Source: Astropecten irregularis (taxonomy: Eukaryota; Echinodermata; Asteroidea; Paxillosida; Astropectinidae). Taken from it: 64,000 nucleotides of DNA. The translations under genes and the position numbers were made by a program. How positions within the stretch are numbered: the first letter of the stretch is position 1; every line of letters begins with the position of its first letter. The notes under the pieces were generated by a model. It made no database searches and had not been told where the DNA came from. It was given only the letters and a program-made list of their open reading frames with translations. The stretch spans positions 4,464,001-4,528,000 of the forward strand of contig OZ020263.1 in the NCBI GenBank assembly GCA_963971285.1, given 5' to 3'. Below are positions 13,095 through 26,204 of the stretch, piece after piece.

Positions 13095-13521
13095 GAGTGA
13101 CTTGCATGGTAAAACCTAATCTATGAATCTTTGCCACGGAAATCTTCATACATGTACATTACAATGAAGGCCTGTATACAGTACACGTACAAGTGTACAA
13201 TCTTCGAATGAAGTCTACCAAGTATGATCGGTATCCCTCAATAGATTCAGCAGGCGGGACTACAAGGCCATGAGGACACCAGTGATGATGACAGTAATTA
13301 CATCAAGTCCCAGATTAGTCCCAGTTGGCACATTCAATTGGAAGAATCCAATTTGCATTTACAACAGTTAACTGCCTTGAATCAAATGAGATTCATTGTT
13401 ATGTGGACCCTGGATATGGTTTGGGTTGGGAAGTACAAGAAATGATAATGCCTAACCAATTGCATTACCTACACATACTATTTGGTATAAAATAAATTCA
13501 TGTGGCACAGAGTCATAACCA

Positions 13522-14156
13522 GGGGCCAATTTCATAGATCTGATTAAGCACCAAATTTTGCCTTTTGCACCCAAAACCTTGGTTAATAAAATCAGTATGC
13601 CAGCAAAAACTTCTTGTGAATGTTAATATGCTCAGCAAACAGTGGGCAAATACAAGTCAACAGCAGTAAACATCACATGAAAATTTGGTTGGTAATCCTG
13701 TTTGATCAAACATTTGAATTTTCATTCTTAGCCATATACATGTAAGCAAGTTTTGTGTTTCAAAGGTACAGTACAGGATTGGTAAGAGACCCAAACAGAA
13801 ATGTTCACAGATTTACCAATAGGCCTAACTTTCAGGATATGGAGATGGTACTAATAAGGCCCCTATTGGTAGAAACATACCGTTAAAATATTTCCACCTG
13901 GAATGGTGTACTTATCCAGAAATAAGTCAAACAAAGACCGAAAACAGTTTTGATCTCAGGTAAAGATCAAAACCATTCTTCATGTTTCAAAAGAAAAATT
14001 GAGTCGGGTTTTTGCTATTTGCTCGTGACTCAGATGTCCGATTGAGATAAAATTTTCACAGGTTTATCATGCCATGTACAAGTTCATCAGACAAAGTGTG
14101 AGTGCTGTTCTGTGACCTTTACCAATCATGTATTATGCTCTATGAAATTGGCCCCA
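13522..14156 (+). mobile_element. GGGGCCAATTTCA MITE (family C) interrupted by a B element
   Basis: Left end GGGGCCAATTTCATAG, right end ATGAAATTGGCCCC, with family C interior (GCTCAGCAAACAG, TTGGTTGGTAATCCTGTTTG). The right part is split by the B element at 13761-14136, so family C was already in place when B inserted. Confidence 0.75.
13761..14136 (-). mobile_element. TTAA-MITE subfamily B nested in family C
   Basis: The minus-strand copy runs from AAAGGTACAGTACAGGATTG on the left to ACCAATCATGTATTATGCTC on the right, with the GACTCAGATGTCCGATTGAG block and GGTAGAAACATACCG block inside. It sits inside the GGGGCCAATTTCA element. The TTAA target is degenerate. Confidence 0.8.
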
Positions 14157-14827
14157 GGCCTTGAAGGTGCAGTCAAGCCCACTAGCCCAGTATTATGATA
14201 TGATTCCATGGAAAAGAGAAAACTCTCTCATGCCCCCACAATCACACAAATATGGGAAACACATGATAACATTTGAAGGGGCACAAAGGTCAAGGCCAAA
14301 GCAATGGAGTCCTGAGCTTACAGTGAAACACCAGAGCTACAAAATGCTGTTATTTATACAAGCGTCTGAGGCGAGCTGGCCAAACAGTGCAGCCACATCA
14401 AGCTACCTTGCAGTGTCAATTATACTGAATATACTACTAGTAAGCCCAACTACATGTAGGTAGGCATCAAATCCCCAATTTATGATCCTGGAAATGCACC
14501 AGGTCTGGTTATAACCATGCAGTTCTCACCTTATTCTTTGAAATGAAACCGGCAGTCTGCTACTACTAGTACTAGTCAACAATCTGTTTTTTTATTGCTT
14601 CCGAGAACGAACATAAATTGCCGTGCATGTAGGAACACCGCGATGCCATCGGGCTCTTAGGTGGTTTCTGTCAATAATAACAAAGCAGAATGCCGCCGCG
14701 CTTTCCCGTGCTCTCAAATTTATTAGCCAAATCCTGACCAAAAGTTTAGGGTCTGAATCCACATTGATTTGTTGTTATTTGCAGAGTGGTTGGGTCGTTT
14801 CATCATCATGTTTCTAAATTGCCTCGC

Positions 14828-14868
14828 ACAGAACCCCCCCCCAAAAAAAAAAAAAAAAAAAAAAAACT
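14828..14868. repeat. Poly(C)/poly(A) run
   Basis: CCCCCCCC followed by about 25 A residues with no recognisable retroelement body just upstream. Confidence 0.8.
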
Positions 14869-15227
14869 GATGGGAAACCCATAGAAATGTGCAAGCTCAG
14901 TCAAAACTACCATTTTGATGACTTTGGTTGCAAAAAAAATGCATTATTTTAAAAAAAAATAGCGTCAAAGGTGAGTAATAAACAATGCTGAATCACGAAA
15001 GTCACCGTTAGAAACAAACAGTACAAGGCCTGTAATATTTTCAAGGATGAGAGGGAAATCCCAGCTTTGTTGCCATGGAAAAGTGATTTTTAATACAACA
15101 TTTTACTTCATTAGCCCACTCTGCCTTGCCAAGGATGAACATAGTCTGATCATAAATGAAAAGATATTGCAATTACCAAATTGATGCATTCGTTGAGGGC
15201 ACCATGATACTGTAGTAACATTCTCCT

Positions 15228-15521
15228 TTAAAGGTAGTATCATACTTTGGTTTTTGTCAAGGAAATTTTGATTCATGGGCAAAAATATCAAAAAAGATAC
15301 AGTAACATTCGTCTGTGAATTTTCCAGTCCCATACAGTGCCCACTATATGAGAAAACAGATTAAAATGCCCACAGTATTTAAAAATCTTTTCACCGTTAT
15401 TTTTTATCTTTCAAAGATCAAAATTGTTTCTTTTTTTTTCATCTTTATACCCTGTATGTTATAGGTAAATCTGTGAAGATTTCTGTTTCGGTATGCTACT
15501 TAAGTATGATAGTATCCTTAA
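15228..15521 (+). mobile_element. TTAA-MITE subfamily A
   Basis: Left end TTAAAGGTAGTATCATACTT and right end AAGTATGATAGTATCCTTAA. The interior lacks the GGATAAATACACCATTTCAG segment, a central deletion. Confidence 0.85.
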
Positions 15522-15904
15522 AAAACAACAAAACCATACTGGCCAGAATTGAATATCTCCACAAATCACTTTAGCCGCCGATATTGGGCAATATTTTATG
15601 CGAAATAGTACGGGAATGACACCAAGTTACTTGCTGCATGTATGCACACAACTTCTCAACGACTGACGTGCACGCAACCTGTCAAAATGTGCGGGCATGT
15701 GGAAAGGCATCAGGGTTGAATAAATTTACATCTAGGTACAGCATTGACTTTATACTATGGCACCTACTCCTACTGTGTAAAGACAGTCTATGGATAAATG
15801 TAGGAATACAGATCTTTTAGAAAGTTGCATCTTTTTCCTGGTAAAACACACCTTTAAATCTATTTTTCAAACAGAATTTATAAACTATTAATAATTACCT
15901 GGAA

Positions 15905-16130
15905 TGGGTCATTAGGGAGACTGTCTCATTGGGTCGTGCACAAACTTTACTTTAACACCTATTTCTAAACATCATTCAATGAACTTGAAATTGACATATG
16001 TTCATATTGAGAGCATTCTCTGTCTTCTATTCAAATATGGACAGTAAAAATATGTCTTTAAAAGGTAGCTGGTATAATAGGGAGACACCGAAAAGTCTCC
16101 CTATTTGCAGATGTCTCCCAAATGTTCACT
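15905..16130 (+). repeat. Dispersed repeat G
   Basis: GGGTCGTGCACAAACTTTAC, CCTATTTCTAAACATCATTC, AATGAACTTGAAATTGACAT, GAGAGCATTCTC and TAAAAATATGTCTTTAAAAG recur at 45195-45420. The flanking GGGAGAC words on both sides may be its ends. Confidence 0.65.
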
Positions 16131-17325
16131 TTTAGATGCAATTTAGAAATATATTAATAATGACAAACTTTGTATATCTAAAGCCCTGTTGACTATTTAT
16201 TATATAAAAACCTCCAAAAACTCTCCTAAACTTTATACAAAAATGAAGTCCCAACTCAGTTTGTGACTAGGAATAACTTGCTACCCATCACTCAGCAGAA
16301 TAGTAACAAAAAATTCAATTTTCTGTCGAAAGCGCTGAACTTTAAAAAGCCTCGAGATAGCCTGCTGACCATTTTCAGATCCATACATGCATGCCAATGA
16401 CTCAAGATAATATGCCGAACCTCATGGCACAGAATCAGTTTGGCCTGAAACAGAATTCTGAATTATTCACGAAGGAAAGGAAAGAAGGAAAGAAGAAAAA
16501 GAATTCAGAAATTGTTGTTATTTTTTCTGAGCGGGAAAACTCTCGTCTCCTGGGCTCTAGAGAGGTACACAGGACCATGGGGAAATCTACTCGGAGAAGC
16601 TGGCCAAGATACAAGTTTTATTTAAAGCCGGTACACACCTCAGGTTCATTGTTGTGTAAATTTATTAAAAAGTCCCCTTTCCCTACAAATTGGGAGGAAA
16701 AGATTCACCAAGGCTGAATAAAATGATAGTCATTAGTGTTAAAATGCTGACTATACCAGAAGAACATGGTGCAATAGCGCCTGCAACCACAGTGTATATG
16801 GAGGGAAGTGTCCAATCTGAATTACATTGTAACTTTTCCCCACACAATTTCCCGTATTTTCCCGTGAGTCCAAAATAGAAAATACACTAGTTTATACCTA
16901 AACGATACCAGACACTACACAAAAAGTTTAAATTCCTTTTTTCCCTCAAACTGCAGGAATGGCGCTCTAATTTGATGAAATGTAAAATGGATAATAACAG
17001 TCTCTTTAATTGTTCGAAACTTCGAGTATCTGAAGGATTTTCTCGGTTGCAAAACAATCTCGTAGCAAAGTGCTCTTCCTTTTTAACATTGAGCTAACAG
17101 CGCAACATCAATGTGATTTTTACGACTTCTAGCAACCACTTACGCCACCAAAAGAGAGGAAGTAGTGTAAGTTACGCAACATTTTATGGTGTACAAGTAA
17201 GCTGCCGACTTACGCCTTATCCCGATAACTTTCGTGAAATCCGTCATAAGAGTTGTTGCGCAACTTACGCAATAAGATATAGCTTTAATAAGTGGAGTTA
17301 CGCCATAAAATAATGTTTTGTGAAA
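16131..17325. other. Non-coding, nothing recognised
   Basis: The 108-codon frame at 16391-16717 is Lys/Arg-rich through an AAGGAAAGAAGGAAAG run and lacks domain features. The ACTTACGCC/TTACGC words at 17135-17305 recur in both orientations and may be an unclassified inverted repeat. Confidence 0.45.
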
Positions 17326-17509
17326 TTGGTAATATAACAGAAATGTTCACAGATTTAAATGGAGTAGGTTTTTCACAATTTTTTTCTCGTGACTCAGATG
17401 TCCGATTGAGCTCAAATTTTAACAGATTTGATATTTTATGTACATGTTTGATCAGAAAAAGTGTAATGGCTGTTCTGTGACCTTTACCAATTATGCATTA
17501 TACCTTTAA
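17326..17509 (-). mobile_element. TTAA-MITE subfamily B, short deletion derivative
   Basis: Contains the reverse B blocks GAAATGTTCACAGATTTA and GACTCAGATGTCCGATTGAG and ends ACCAATTATGCATTATACCTTTAA. About half the element is missing. Confidence 0.75.
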
Positions 17510-19112
17510 ATCTATTTATTCAGGTTTTTCATGTCAGAGAAGGGAAATATTGTCTGCCATCTGATAGGGCCAAGGCTTATTTGTTCTATGTGCACAGTTG
17601 TACATTGAAACTTGATCCGTTACGTCGACACTGCTTACCATATGCCCACTGAATTCATGTTAAAAAAAAAAAAAAAACTCCAAAATGGGTGTAAATTTAC
17701 ATTGTCTGGTAGTGGTAGGACATATGTCTAGTCATCCCACCTGTTTTTTAGGCCTATTTTAACCTTCAACTACCAAAAAAAAGCCTTAAAAAATAGAATA
17801 CAGCAAAACAGGTCCATTGTCATTCACCTTAGACCTTGATATCAACCCCCCCCCCAAAAAAAAGGTCGAAAAGGAATTCATGTTTTGTTCAAGTTTAAAA
17901 ATAAACCAGAAAACGTGGTACCTATTCAAATCAGTAAAAAAAAAATTCTCTGCCCGCATAAAAGACAACAATTTACATTACACCCACACGACAAACAAAA
18001 TTCACCCCGCCTAAATCTCCACAATAATAACTGTTCTGTAAAAGCCCCAGCATGCACAAATGTTAATGTGGCTTGTCCTTGACGGTGTATATTTTAATAG
18101 CAGACTCTGGAGCCTGTTCAATTTCTTAATCGCATTACTCAATGGCTGACAACAGGTAACCTACATGTACTTCGGCTAATTTTTTCCCCCTCAACATCAG
18201 GGACGGAAAATCGCACACTCCATTAAAATATCATTGTCGACTGTCAAAGTCAAGATGTCGGTTAAATTTAGTGTATAATCAATTATTTAAATCGACGTTT
18301 GTTTAACGGTCGGTTATTTGAATAAGCGATACTTATACAGATTTGTGTGCAAAGGAAAGCATTCTGCAAACACAAATTTCACGCTTAACTGCTCTCCGAA
18401 GCACTGCAAAGCTTCGATTTTTATAGAGTGGAAGTCATTGCGGTTTGTGTGGAAATAACACTCGTCCGCTCGACAAAGAAAACAATACCGTAACAAAGTC
18501 CGAGCTTTTAAAAAAAATCTGCTTGCTTAAATCCTCAATTCAATAAAAGAATCCATTGTGCATACCATGGATGGTCTGAATTTAAAAAATTGGATTTTGT
18601 TCATTCGGTTAATAGCAAATTTCTAAATGGATATGTAATTAGATTTTTGGTTATTTGAACGTTAAAATGTTCAATCGTCTCAACGCTAGTTAAATTCAGC
18701 ACATTCTGTGAATAGTACATGGCAATTATTATCCTTTGTACAAAAGTGCCTACTTGATATTTCTGATAAGAAGGAATAGGCCTATTAATATACTCCTTTG
18801 AATTTTTTTCCTACCCTGCGAGTTACACGAACACCGTGCGTGGACTTCAAATTTATGGGCTTTTGGTCTTTAATGGGGTCACCCATATCCGGATATTCAT
18901 AGAATTTTTTTTTTACAACCTGGGTCGATGTAATGGTGATTATAATAAATTCCAATTGTTGGCACCTTAATAAAAAGGACTGACCGTTTCTTCAATGGTC
19001 CAAATAAGGACATCGTGCTTAGCAGAAAATGGTTAACCACTTGCCCACCTTTGCATGCCTTTATCCTCTCTTTGTGGTTTCCCAGCCTTATTGCATGCTT
19101 TCCCTGCTGCCC
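17510..19112. other. Non-coding, nothing recognised
   Basis: Homopolymer runs at 17660 and 17848. No splice-bounded exon or shared repeat was seen. Confidence 0.5.
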
Positions 19113-19359
19113 TGGGGCCAATTTCACGGCGCTGCTTATAGCACAAACATTTGCTAAGCATGAAATTTCAGTCTTACTAAAAACAGGGTTAACAACCAAA
19201 TATCCATCTGTTATGAATCGCTTATGATTGTTCTTTGGCTGTTGTTGACTGACCATGAATATCAAATGGAATGTTTAACTGTGGTTTGTTTTATTGGGCA
19301 AGACATTTTTGTGCTAAGCAAATGTTTGTGTTTAGCAGCGCCGTGAAATTGGACCCCAG
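19113..19359 (+). mobile_element. GGGGCCAATTTCAC MITE (family C)
   Basis: TGGGGCCAATTTCACGGCGC on the left pairs with GCGCCGTGAAATTGGACCCC on the right. Second-layer repeat TAGCACAAACATTTGCTAAG against GTGCTAAGCAAATGTTTGTG. Confidence 0.85.
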
Positions 19360-19489
19360 TCATTCTGTCCAATTTGTTCTGATCCTCTCATCCATTTATG
19401 TGTATCTTTATTTGCATGTTCTTATCCTCTAGAGATTTGTCATTTAGCTTTTACTTTTTTAGAAGGATCTTGCTAGGATCGCAAACATC

Positions 19490-19731
19490 TGGGGCCAATT
19501 TCACGGCCCTACTTAGCACAAAAATTTGCTAACCATGAAATTTCTGTCTTAATAATAACAGGATTAACAAAATTTTCCATTTGATATTCATGGTCAGCAA
19601 ACAGCAGCCAAAGAACAATCACAGGTGAAACGCAAGACATGGACATTTGGTTGTTAATCCTGTTTTTATTAAGACAGAAATTAAATGGTTAGCAAATTTT
19701 TGTGCTAAGCAGGGCTATGAAATTGGCCCCT
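19490..19731 (-). mobile_element. GGGGCCAATTTCAC MITE (family C), inverted relative to the previous copy
   Basis: TGGGGCCAATTTCACGGCCC on the left, ATGAAATTGGCCCC on the right. The interior AGCAGCCAAAGAACAATCAC is the reverse of the 19113 copy, so two family C elements lie 130 bp apart in opposite orientation. Confidence 0.85.
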
Positions 19732-20042
19732 GGTCCGTCTAACTTTGAGCATATTTCAGGTCAATATTTTGGTTCTTCTTCTTTTGTTTGCTCGTGAGCT
19801 TCCCAACTTCACAACTGCAACTCGGTTGAGGAAAGCCATGTCCTTGTGTCGTCATCCAGGACAAATTTTGGTTGACGAGCAGTTTGCAGAAGTTTATTAC
19901 TGTACTTATCCATACTGAATGGAAAGAAATGGCCTCGCATTTTGATAAATTCAAATTCTTGGCCGGCTTCAAATGCTGATCAGTGGCGCTCCTCCAGTCC
20001 TTCAAACAGGAATTAGCTGCTGAAAATGTTTAACCAGCCAAA

Positions 20043-20207
20043 TCCTCCTTAATATGGCGCATCCATTTTTTCACCTTCCTTGTATACCCTTCAGAAAAAA
20101 TAACACCAATTCCAAAAAGAAAACAGTACCAGACTATTTTGAATCCAAGCCTCGGTTTGATTACACTGCTTCAAATGCAGAATGGATGCACCATGAATAA
20201 GGCCTAT
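20043..20207 (-). mobile_element. Repeat H (TIR: CCTTATTCACxGTGCATCCAT)
   Basis: Reverse copy of 33973-34142 over its full length, with AATAACACCAATTCCAAAAA, GAATCCAAGCCTCGGTTTGA and TTACACTGCTT shared. Ends GGCGCATCCATT and AATGGATGCACCATGAATAA. Confidence 0.75.
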
Positions 20208-20802
20208 GGTAAATCGTGACAGTATATTTTTTTATAGTGACCTTGCATTTTGATCCTATATGCAACAACCATTTTCAAAGCACACTACAGTATTAAATAC
20301 TAAAACATATTGCCATTTGTGTAAGATGAAACCAAATTTGAACTTAAAGTGCAGTGCGTTATTTGCAGTAAAAAAATGCTTCATCAGAATTTCTGTCCAA
20401 GGTCCATGTAAATTGCTGAATTTATTAGTCGTTTCTATGGAAACTGTCTTTCTCAATTAACGACCGGCATTGAGTGCTCGACAGCCTATTCCTATTCTGT
20501 TGATGCTTAATGAAACATTGCCTTTAATTGCACAACCCAGGTCAAGCAAATTTGTACATATCGTCAGGTATCCAGTTTTCGAGGGTTTGCCTTCTATACA
20601 TCACTGGTAGCAATGCGCATACCACACAATTAATTGATTTGTTTTGTGTACGGTATACATGTAAGTGCTTCACCACAAGGCAAACTACAAATGTAAAAAG
20701 TTTACTTCTGTGTGAGTTTTTGTCTTGCTTGGAATAAATGCTTATACCCTCAAAAACCGATACACTAGGATAGCCCTATTTTGTACAAATTAAAAAGAAA
20801 GT

Positions 20803-21169
20803 TTAAAGGTACATACAATATACATTATTGGTAAATGTCACAGAACAGCACACACACTGTCTGATCAAATATGTACATGAAATCATAAACTTGTGAAAAT
20901 TTGAGCTCATCTCAGAATCGGACATCTGAGTCACGAGAAAATATCGAAAACCTGACTCAATTTTTCTTATAAAACATAAAGAATGGTTTAGATCAAAACT
21001 GTTTTCGGTCGTTGTTTGACTACCGTAATTTCTGGATAAATATACCATTTCAGGTGGAGATATTTGAACAGTTTTCTACCAGTTCCATCTTCATATCCTG
21101 AAAGTTCTACGTATATTATCTGTGTACATGTCTGTTTGCGTATGTTAACAATCCTGTACTGTACCTTTC
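20803..21169 (+). mobile_element. TTAA-MITE subfamily B
   Basis: Near full length, from TTAAAGGTACATACAATATA to AACAATCCTGTACTGTACCT. It contains the shared half (GTTTTCGGTCGTTGTTTGAC, ACCATTTCAGGTGGA). Confidence 0.85.
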
Positions 21170-22333
21170 ACACATTATGGTGCCCTAACTTAGTTTACTA
21201 TCAAAACATTCACGGGAATAGTAGTTTAAATATCAGCTAGTTGCCCAGATATTTCCTACCATGAAGGTGCATGGGGATAAAAAATGCAAACAGGTAATAC
21301 TGGTACTCTCCCCAACAACTAGCTTCCCACAAACACCAAATTACACTGATCGCATTCCGGGATATAGGCCTACTATTGCAGGAAATTCAGCCGCGAGAAA
21401 CGCGAGTACACGTCCCTAGTCCTTGAGAGTACGAGCCCCGTACATGTACGGCACTCGGCAGCGAGGGAGAACCAAAGAACACTGGCCGAGAAAAACACGA
21501 GAGAAAAAACGTGAGCGCAAGGTCCATGACTCAATCAGTGTAAATGAGTAGGGCACACAAACATTGTTTGCAAATGCGTGCTGCATAATAATACTGTGTC
21601 AACCTGATGGGGAAAAAAAACCTGCAATCTTGTTGCCTTGTGCAGTACATGTGCATGTTGGAGTGCTATAGGTGAGTATACATTTGATTTGGCCAAATAA
21701 AGAAAAATAGAGTTTCTCGTACATGTAGATGTATCTCTTTTTCACTAAATAGTTGATTTTTTTCAAAAATTACTTTGCTAATTGTTTTATATCGGTGATT
21801 TTTCTATCAATTGTAATTCATTCCTCAGTTCTTTTAAGAGTGGTTAATAATCTTGTGGAGACTTCTTATAGGCTATTTCGGAAAAAAAAAGAGAAGAAAA
21901 GGACCATCTACCATCTTGGATCCGCCATCTTGTTTGGCCTGTACAATAGTGGATGCGCAATGTTGAATACCATCTTGTGAAAAAAACTAAAACTAAAAAA
22001 TTAGCCTTTTAAAGCAAATTTGCCTCAAACAAGGCTAAGGCTGTGTCCAAAACGGGCTTCAAGAGCTACGGCTAGGGTCACTATTGTCTTGGTGTCTCCA
22101 CGTATTTCCAATGGAGTGAAGACCTACACCTACATTGTAGATCTAGACAACAGATTCAGATGCAGCCTAAAAGCCACTCTAAGTAAGACTACAGGAGAAC
22201 AAGAAGAAACAAACTCAGTCACGGGAGCTGGAGGTAGAAAAGGACACGCCGTCGTAAATGTAGGATGGATGAAGGAAAACAGATCAAGGAGTTGATCAAA
22301 GATGTGCCACGAGGCAAAAGCTGACATTATTTT
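21170..22333. other. Non-coding, mostly unrecognised
   Basis: Around 21890-22015 the words CCATCTTGGATCCGCCATCT and TTAGCCTTTTAAAGCAAATT faintly recall the ends of the 7865-8327 element, but no second end was found. Confidence 0.45.
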
Positions 22334-22715
22334 AAGCCCTGTCCGCACTGAACCTTTTTGGGCAAAGTTACTGAGACGCTGGGTACTTGACCCATTTTAA
22401 GGAAATTTTCGGGAAGTCTTCCTCTCAGTTACATTTCCCGACCTGCGCGGGCAATTCTACCGGCCAACTTCTGCCCAGGAAGAATTCCCGAGACACTTTA
22501 CCTGAGACGAAAAGTCCAGTGCGGACAGTGCGAGTAGGGTACTCTCATGATCATGAGCCTAGTATTGACAGCTCAGTAATTCTTCCAAGCGTGCACAGAA
22601 GTTATCTGAGTCAAAAGTCCAAGTTCGGACACCGGTAATATTTGCCCATTTTTCATTTACCCATCGGCTCGGTGACACCCCCGGGGGAAAAAAAATTCCA
22701 GTGCGGACAGGGCTT
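22334..22715. mobile_element. TIR element AAGCCCTGTCCGCACTG
   Basis: AAGCCCTGTCCGCACTGAA at the left pairs with TTCCAGTGCGGACAGGGCTT at the right. The internal copy AAAGTCCAGTGCGGACAGTG near 22510 suggests an internal duplicate or nested end. About 380 bp, no transposase frame. Confidence 0.75.
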
Positions 22716-22921
22716 TTGGGCCCATCATGAATGTTTGAAAACTTTGAATGCAACTTTTTCTGCAACGGGTACACGTAGGCGTAATTGACCATAGGTGGAC
22801 ACAGGGGAGCGATGTATAATGCTTAATATGCAGCATATACACAGTGAGCCAATGAGGAATCTGGGACAGTAAGTGTCAACAGTCAACTTGTGGTCACTGA
22901 GTTTATACTGTATACATACAA

Positions 22922-23170
22922 ATCAGTTTGACAGGTGCTAAACTGCTAACCACAAAAAACCCAAACAAAAACTACAGGGGTTTTCCAGGCTGGATTTTTA
23001 GATCACATAGGAGGATACAACAAAAATTAATAGGGGTTATACATAAAAATCAGTTTGACAGGCATTTATATTCCTTAAAAAAAATAATAATTGATACGGT
23101 TTTCCATGCTGGCTTTAATTTTTAAATCATGCAATCATAGGTGGTTACAACAAAAATTTACGGGGGGTTA
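22922..23170 (+). repeat. Two-copy tandem duplication, about 125 bp
   Basis: CAGTTTGACAGG, GGTTTTCCAGGCTGGATTTT, ACAACAAAAATTAATAGGGG in copy 1 recur as CAGTTTGACAGG, GGTTTTCCATGCTGGCTTTA, ACAACAAAAATTTACGGGGG in copy 2. Confidence 0.7.
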
Positions 23171-23379
23171 AAAGCTAAGCCCACAGAATGTTTGAACTCA
23201 AGCGTGTCAATGTAGAGTATGTTATGTATTGTTGGTCACAACACAAAGTGACACGTCGTCGTGAATGCTTCCCACACGGGACGATTCCATTAAGGCACAA
23301 AATCAATGGCAAATCCGTCACTTCATAAGTGTGATGGCAAGCATTCAAGATAAAGTTCACACTGCAGTTATCTTTTACA

Positions 23380-23660
23380 CTTTCAAATTCTACACAGGTC
23401 CGCTCAGTGTCAACTCTTCAAAATTTCAACACGGGTGTACACGCAAGTCACGGTCAGCATTCACACTGTACTTCAGCACCCAATTGCACTTTCCTGTTAC
23501 GCGAGATGTTCACACTCTTTACCACTCTCAGCACACCCGTCGAAATTCTCAACAAGGGTCAAGCGCTCTCAGCCCACCTCACGAGTAGGGTTAGTTTCAA
23601 CACGGGTCGAGAGCTTTACACGGGTCCACAGTACTCCACACTGCCATGTTGAAATCTTAC
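23380..23660 (+). repeat. Degenerate TTCAACACGGGT/TTCACACT-rich stretch
   Basis: Recurring words such as TTCAACACGGGT, ACACGGGTC, TTCACACT and CACGAG at irregular spacing. The overlapping open frames here are a by-product of this composition. Confidence 0.5.
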
Positions 23661-23748
23661 AGCATGAAAAAAGGTCAGTCACTTTTACGCAACTGTAACA
23701 ATGACGTACATGCATGTACATGTAAGTTTGAAAAGCATTCTGTCTTGG

Positions 23749-24056
23749 TTAAAGGTAATTTCATACTTTGGCTTTTGTCAAAGAATAGATTCATGGACAA
23801 AAGTTTCAAGAAAGATACAGTAATAAACCCAGTCCCATACGGAGCCCAAGTTATGAGAAAAAAGTGAAAAACGGCCACATGATTTTTGATGTTCCCAAGA
23901 TCAAACATTTTTTGGGTCAATTAACACTTTTCTGGATAAATACATTTCAGGCAGAACCATTTCTAACGGTATGTTTCTACCATCACCCTCTTTATACCCT
24001 GCAAGTTATAGGTTAATCTTTGAAGATTTCTGTTTCCGTATGCTACCAAAGTATGA
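23749..24056 (+). mobile_element. TTAA-MITE subfamily A
   Basis: Left end TTAAAGGTAATTTCATACTT. Right end ACCAAAGTATGAG, decayed before the final TTAA. The interior is typical with small deletions. Confidence 0.8.
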
Positions 24057-24331
24057 GTTCATTTTGTTTCTTTTTGGCTGAAACTTTCAAAGGTCATCTA
24101 AAAAAAGTACATTTTCCGTCACTGTGTTCTGTAAATGACTAGACCAAGGTTGAATTGGAAGCCATGTTGACCATGAACAGGACTTCCTGTTTTGGATAGA
24201 TCATAGATCGAGGGGTCTCTAGAGCTCCATGGATGGACAAAACGTTAAAACGACAGATTATCCGTGCTACAGCCCACAGGTGCCACAAATTATGCTATGA
24301 AACTGTATAGATTTGTAATCCTACTCCCAGC

Positions 24332-24709
24332 TTAAAGGTAATATCGTACTTTGATTTTTATCAAAGAAATACAGATTCATGTTCAAAAAAATATCAAGGA
24401 AGATACAGTCACAGTCATCTGTGAAAATTTCAGTCCCATGATACAGTGCCCACTTTTTTTTAGAAAACAGTCAAAAAAGCGGCCACATAATTTCTTAAGT
24501 CTTTTCTCTTTTATTTTTGATCTTTTAAAAGATCAAAAAGGTTTTCGGTCGTTGTTTTACTAATTTCTGGATAAGTACACCATTTCAGGCAAAAACATTT
24601 TAACGGTATGTTTCTACCAGCACCATCTTATACCCTGCATTAACTTATATGTAAATCTGTGAACATTTCAGTTTTGGTCTCTTACCAAAGTATGATACTT
24701 CCCTTTATA
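24332..24709 (+). mobile_element. TTAA-MITE subfamily A
   Basis: Left end TTAAAGGTAATATCGTACTT, right end ACCAAAGTATGATACTTCCC. The central palindrome GATCTTTTAAAAGATC is intact. It lies only about 275 bp from the preceding A copy, in the same orientation. Confidence 0.85.
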
Positions 24710-26204
24710 AAAGCAAAACTTTGTGACTGGCCTCCATTTTTGTTTTTAGGGAATTCCCCCTTTACCCACTTCAGACAGACAAGGAAGCACATTATGTACA
24801 TGGATATGTACAGCATGTAGGGGCCTACATGTACTCCGATTGTTCAAACAGCCTGTTGTTTGCAGGTGGCCATTGTGTTTGTAATCAGTAGGGGGTGAAT
24901 TTAACACGTATGGTTCATTTGAATGTATACAGGTATACATGTGTGTAGTGCAAGTAAAAACCCATGTTTTCGGCTGATAAAGGCAGAACGATTCCCACAC
25001 TCTATCGTGTCATCTTCAGAAAAAATAAACATAGCATTGAACGAACGCCCAAATTTTCAACATTTCGCGCCTTTGATCACTTGCAAGTGGAATTTACATT
25101 TTAGAAATAAAAATTTATACATTTGGATCACTGTACAATGTACATTCTTCAGTGTAATATTTATTTGAATTGAGTCTTGAATTCACTAAATTTTGAAATT
25201 TAAACTCCGTAAAAAAAGATTTTTTTTCTGGGATTTTGTTTCAAAAGCGGCTTTTACCACCAATGATGAAGTCTGGTACCACACCTTCAGTATATGCTAG
25301 CCAGTGCATGCTCAGCATGTACGACAAGCACAAATCTCACTGACTATTAAATAATGTTTTCATTCTTTTTTTTTGTCTGTGGTCCATCTGAAAAGTTCTT
25401 TGACAGTTTCTATTAATTAAATCAAATGTGCGTGGAGACATGTTTCCGACAATGGCAAATAAACACAACTGCTAAATGATGAAGTATGGAGGCACGTCCC
25501 AAGCACTCCTCAGACATTAATTTGACCGGAAAATGAAAGGCGCCGGAGTGGAATTTCAATCGTCTGTCCACTAAGACCAGGCACAAACCCCGGGCAGTGG
25601 CGGGTACCAGACTGCACTGCAGAACACACAGCTGCCAGGGCTAAGAAACTGGAGACAGGCCCATGCAAGAAGATGAAGAGTACTTGTACTTGTACCAGCG
25701 ACACTGCACTCTGCAGCATCATAGTATACAACTGGCGTCAACTTGGAGGAAAAAATACCACAGATGCTAACAAAAAGACTTTGCTTATCTGTATTTTGTC
25801 AGTCGGTACATGAGTGATGCAACCAGAAACAAAAATAGATAGGCCTAAATCAAGGCAGACGAACATATGTCCTTGTGGTGGGACAATGTCATGTACACGT
25901 AAGTACAATGACCCCAATGAGTTTCATGAGAACACTGAACCCATGCATGTTGCACAGGATGTCAGACGACTACTGTTTTTTTATTGACTTCGAAACTTAT
26001 TTAACAATCTCACACAAAACAATTTCCAACTTCATTGTCTTCTCTGCCCACTCAAAAAATGTCTGCACCCCGCCCGGCCGCGCCTCTGTGCAGATTGACA
26101 AACAATGTGCTACGAAAAAATGTTGCATACACGTACAGTACGTCCGCAAAGGTACAAAGAAATAGGTACCATAGTTCTTTGCTGTATGGTATTTACAGTG
26201 GATC
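24710..26204. other. Non-coding, nothing recognised
   Basis: Short frames only. The Val/Leu-rich frame at 25510-25731 has no start context or downstream exon to support it. Confidence 0.5.

Noticed and set aside
23265-23698. Three overlapping plus-strand frames
   Set aside because: Arise from a degenerate TTCAACACGGGT-type repeat stretch. No domain and mutually shifted frames.
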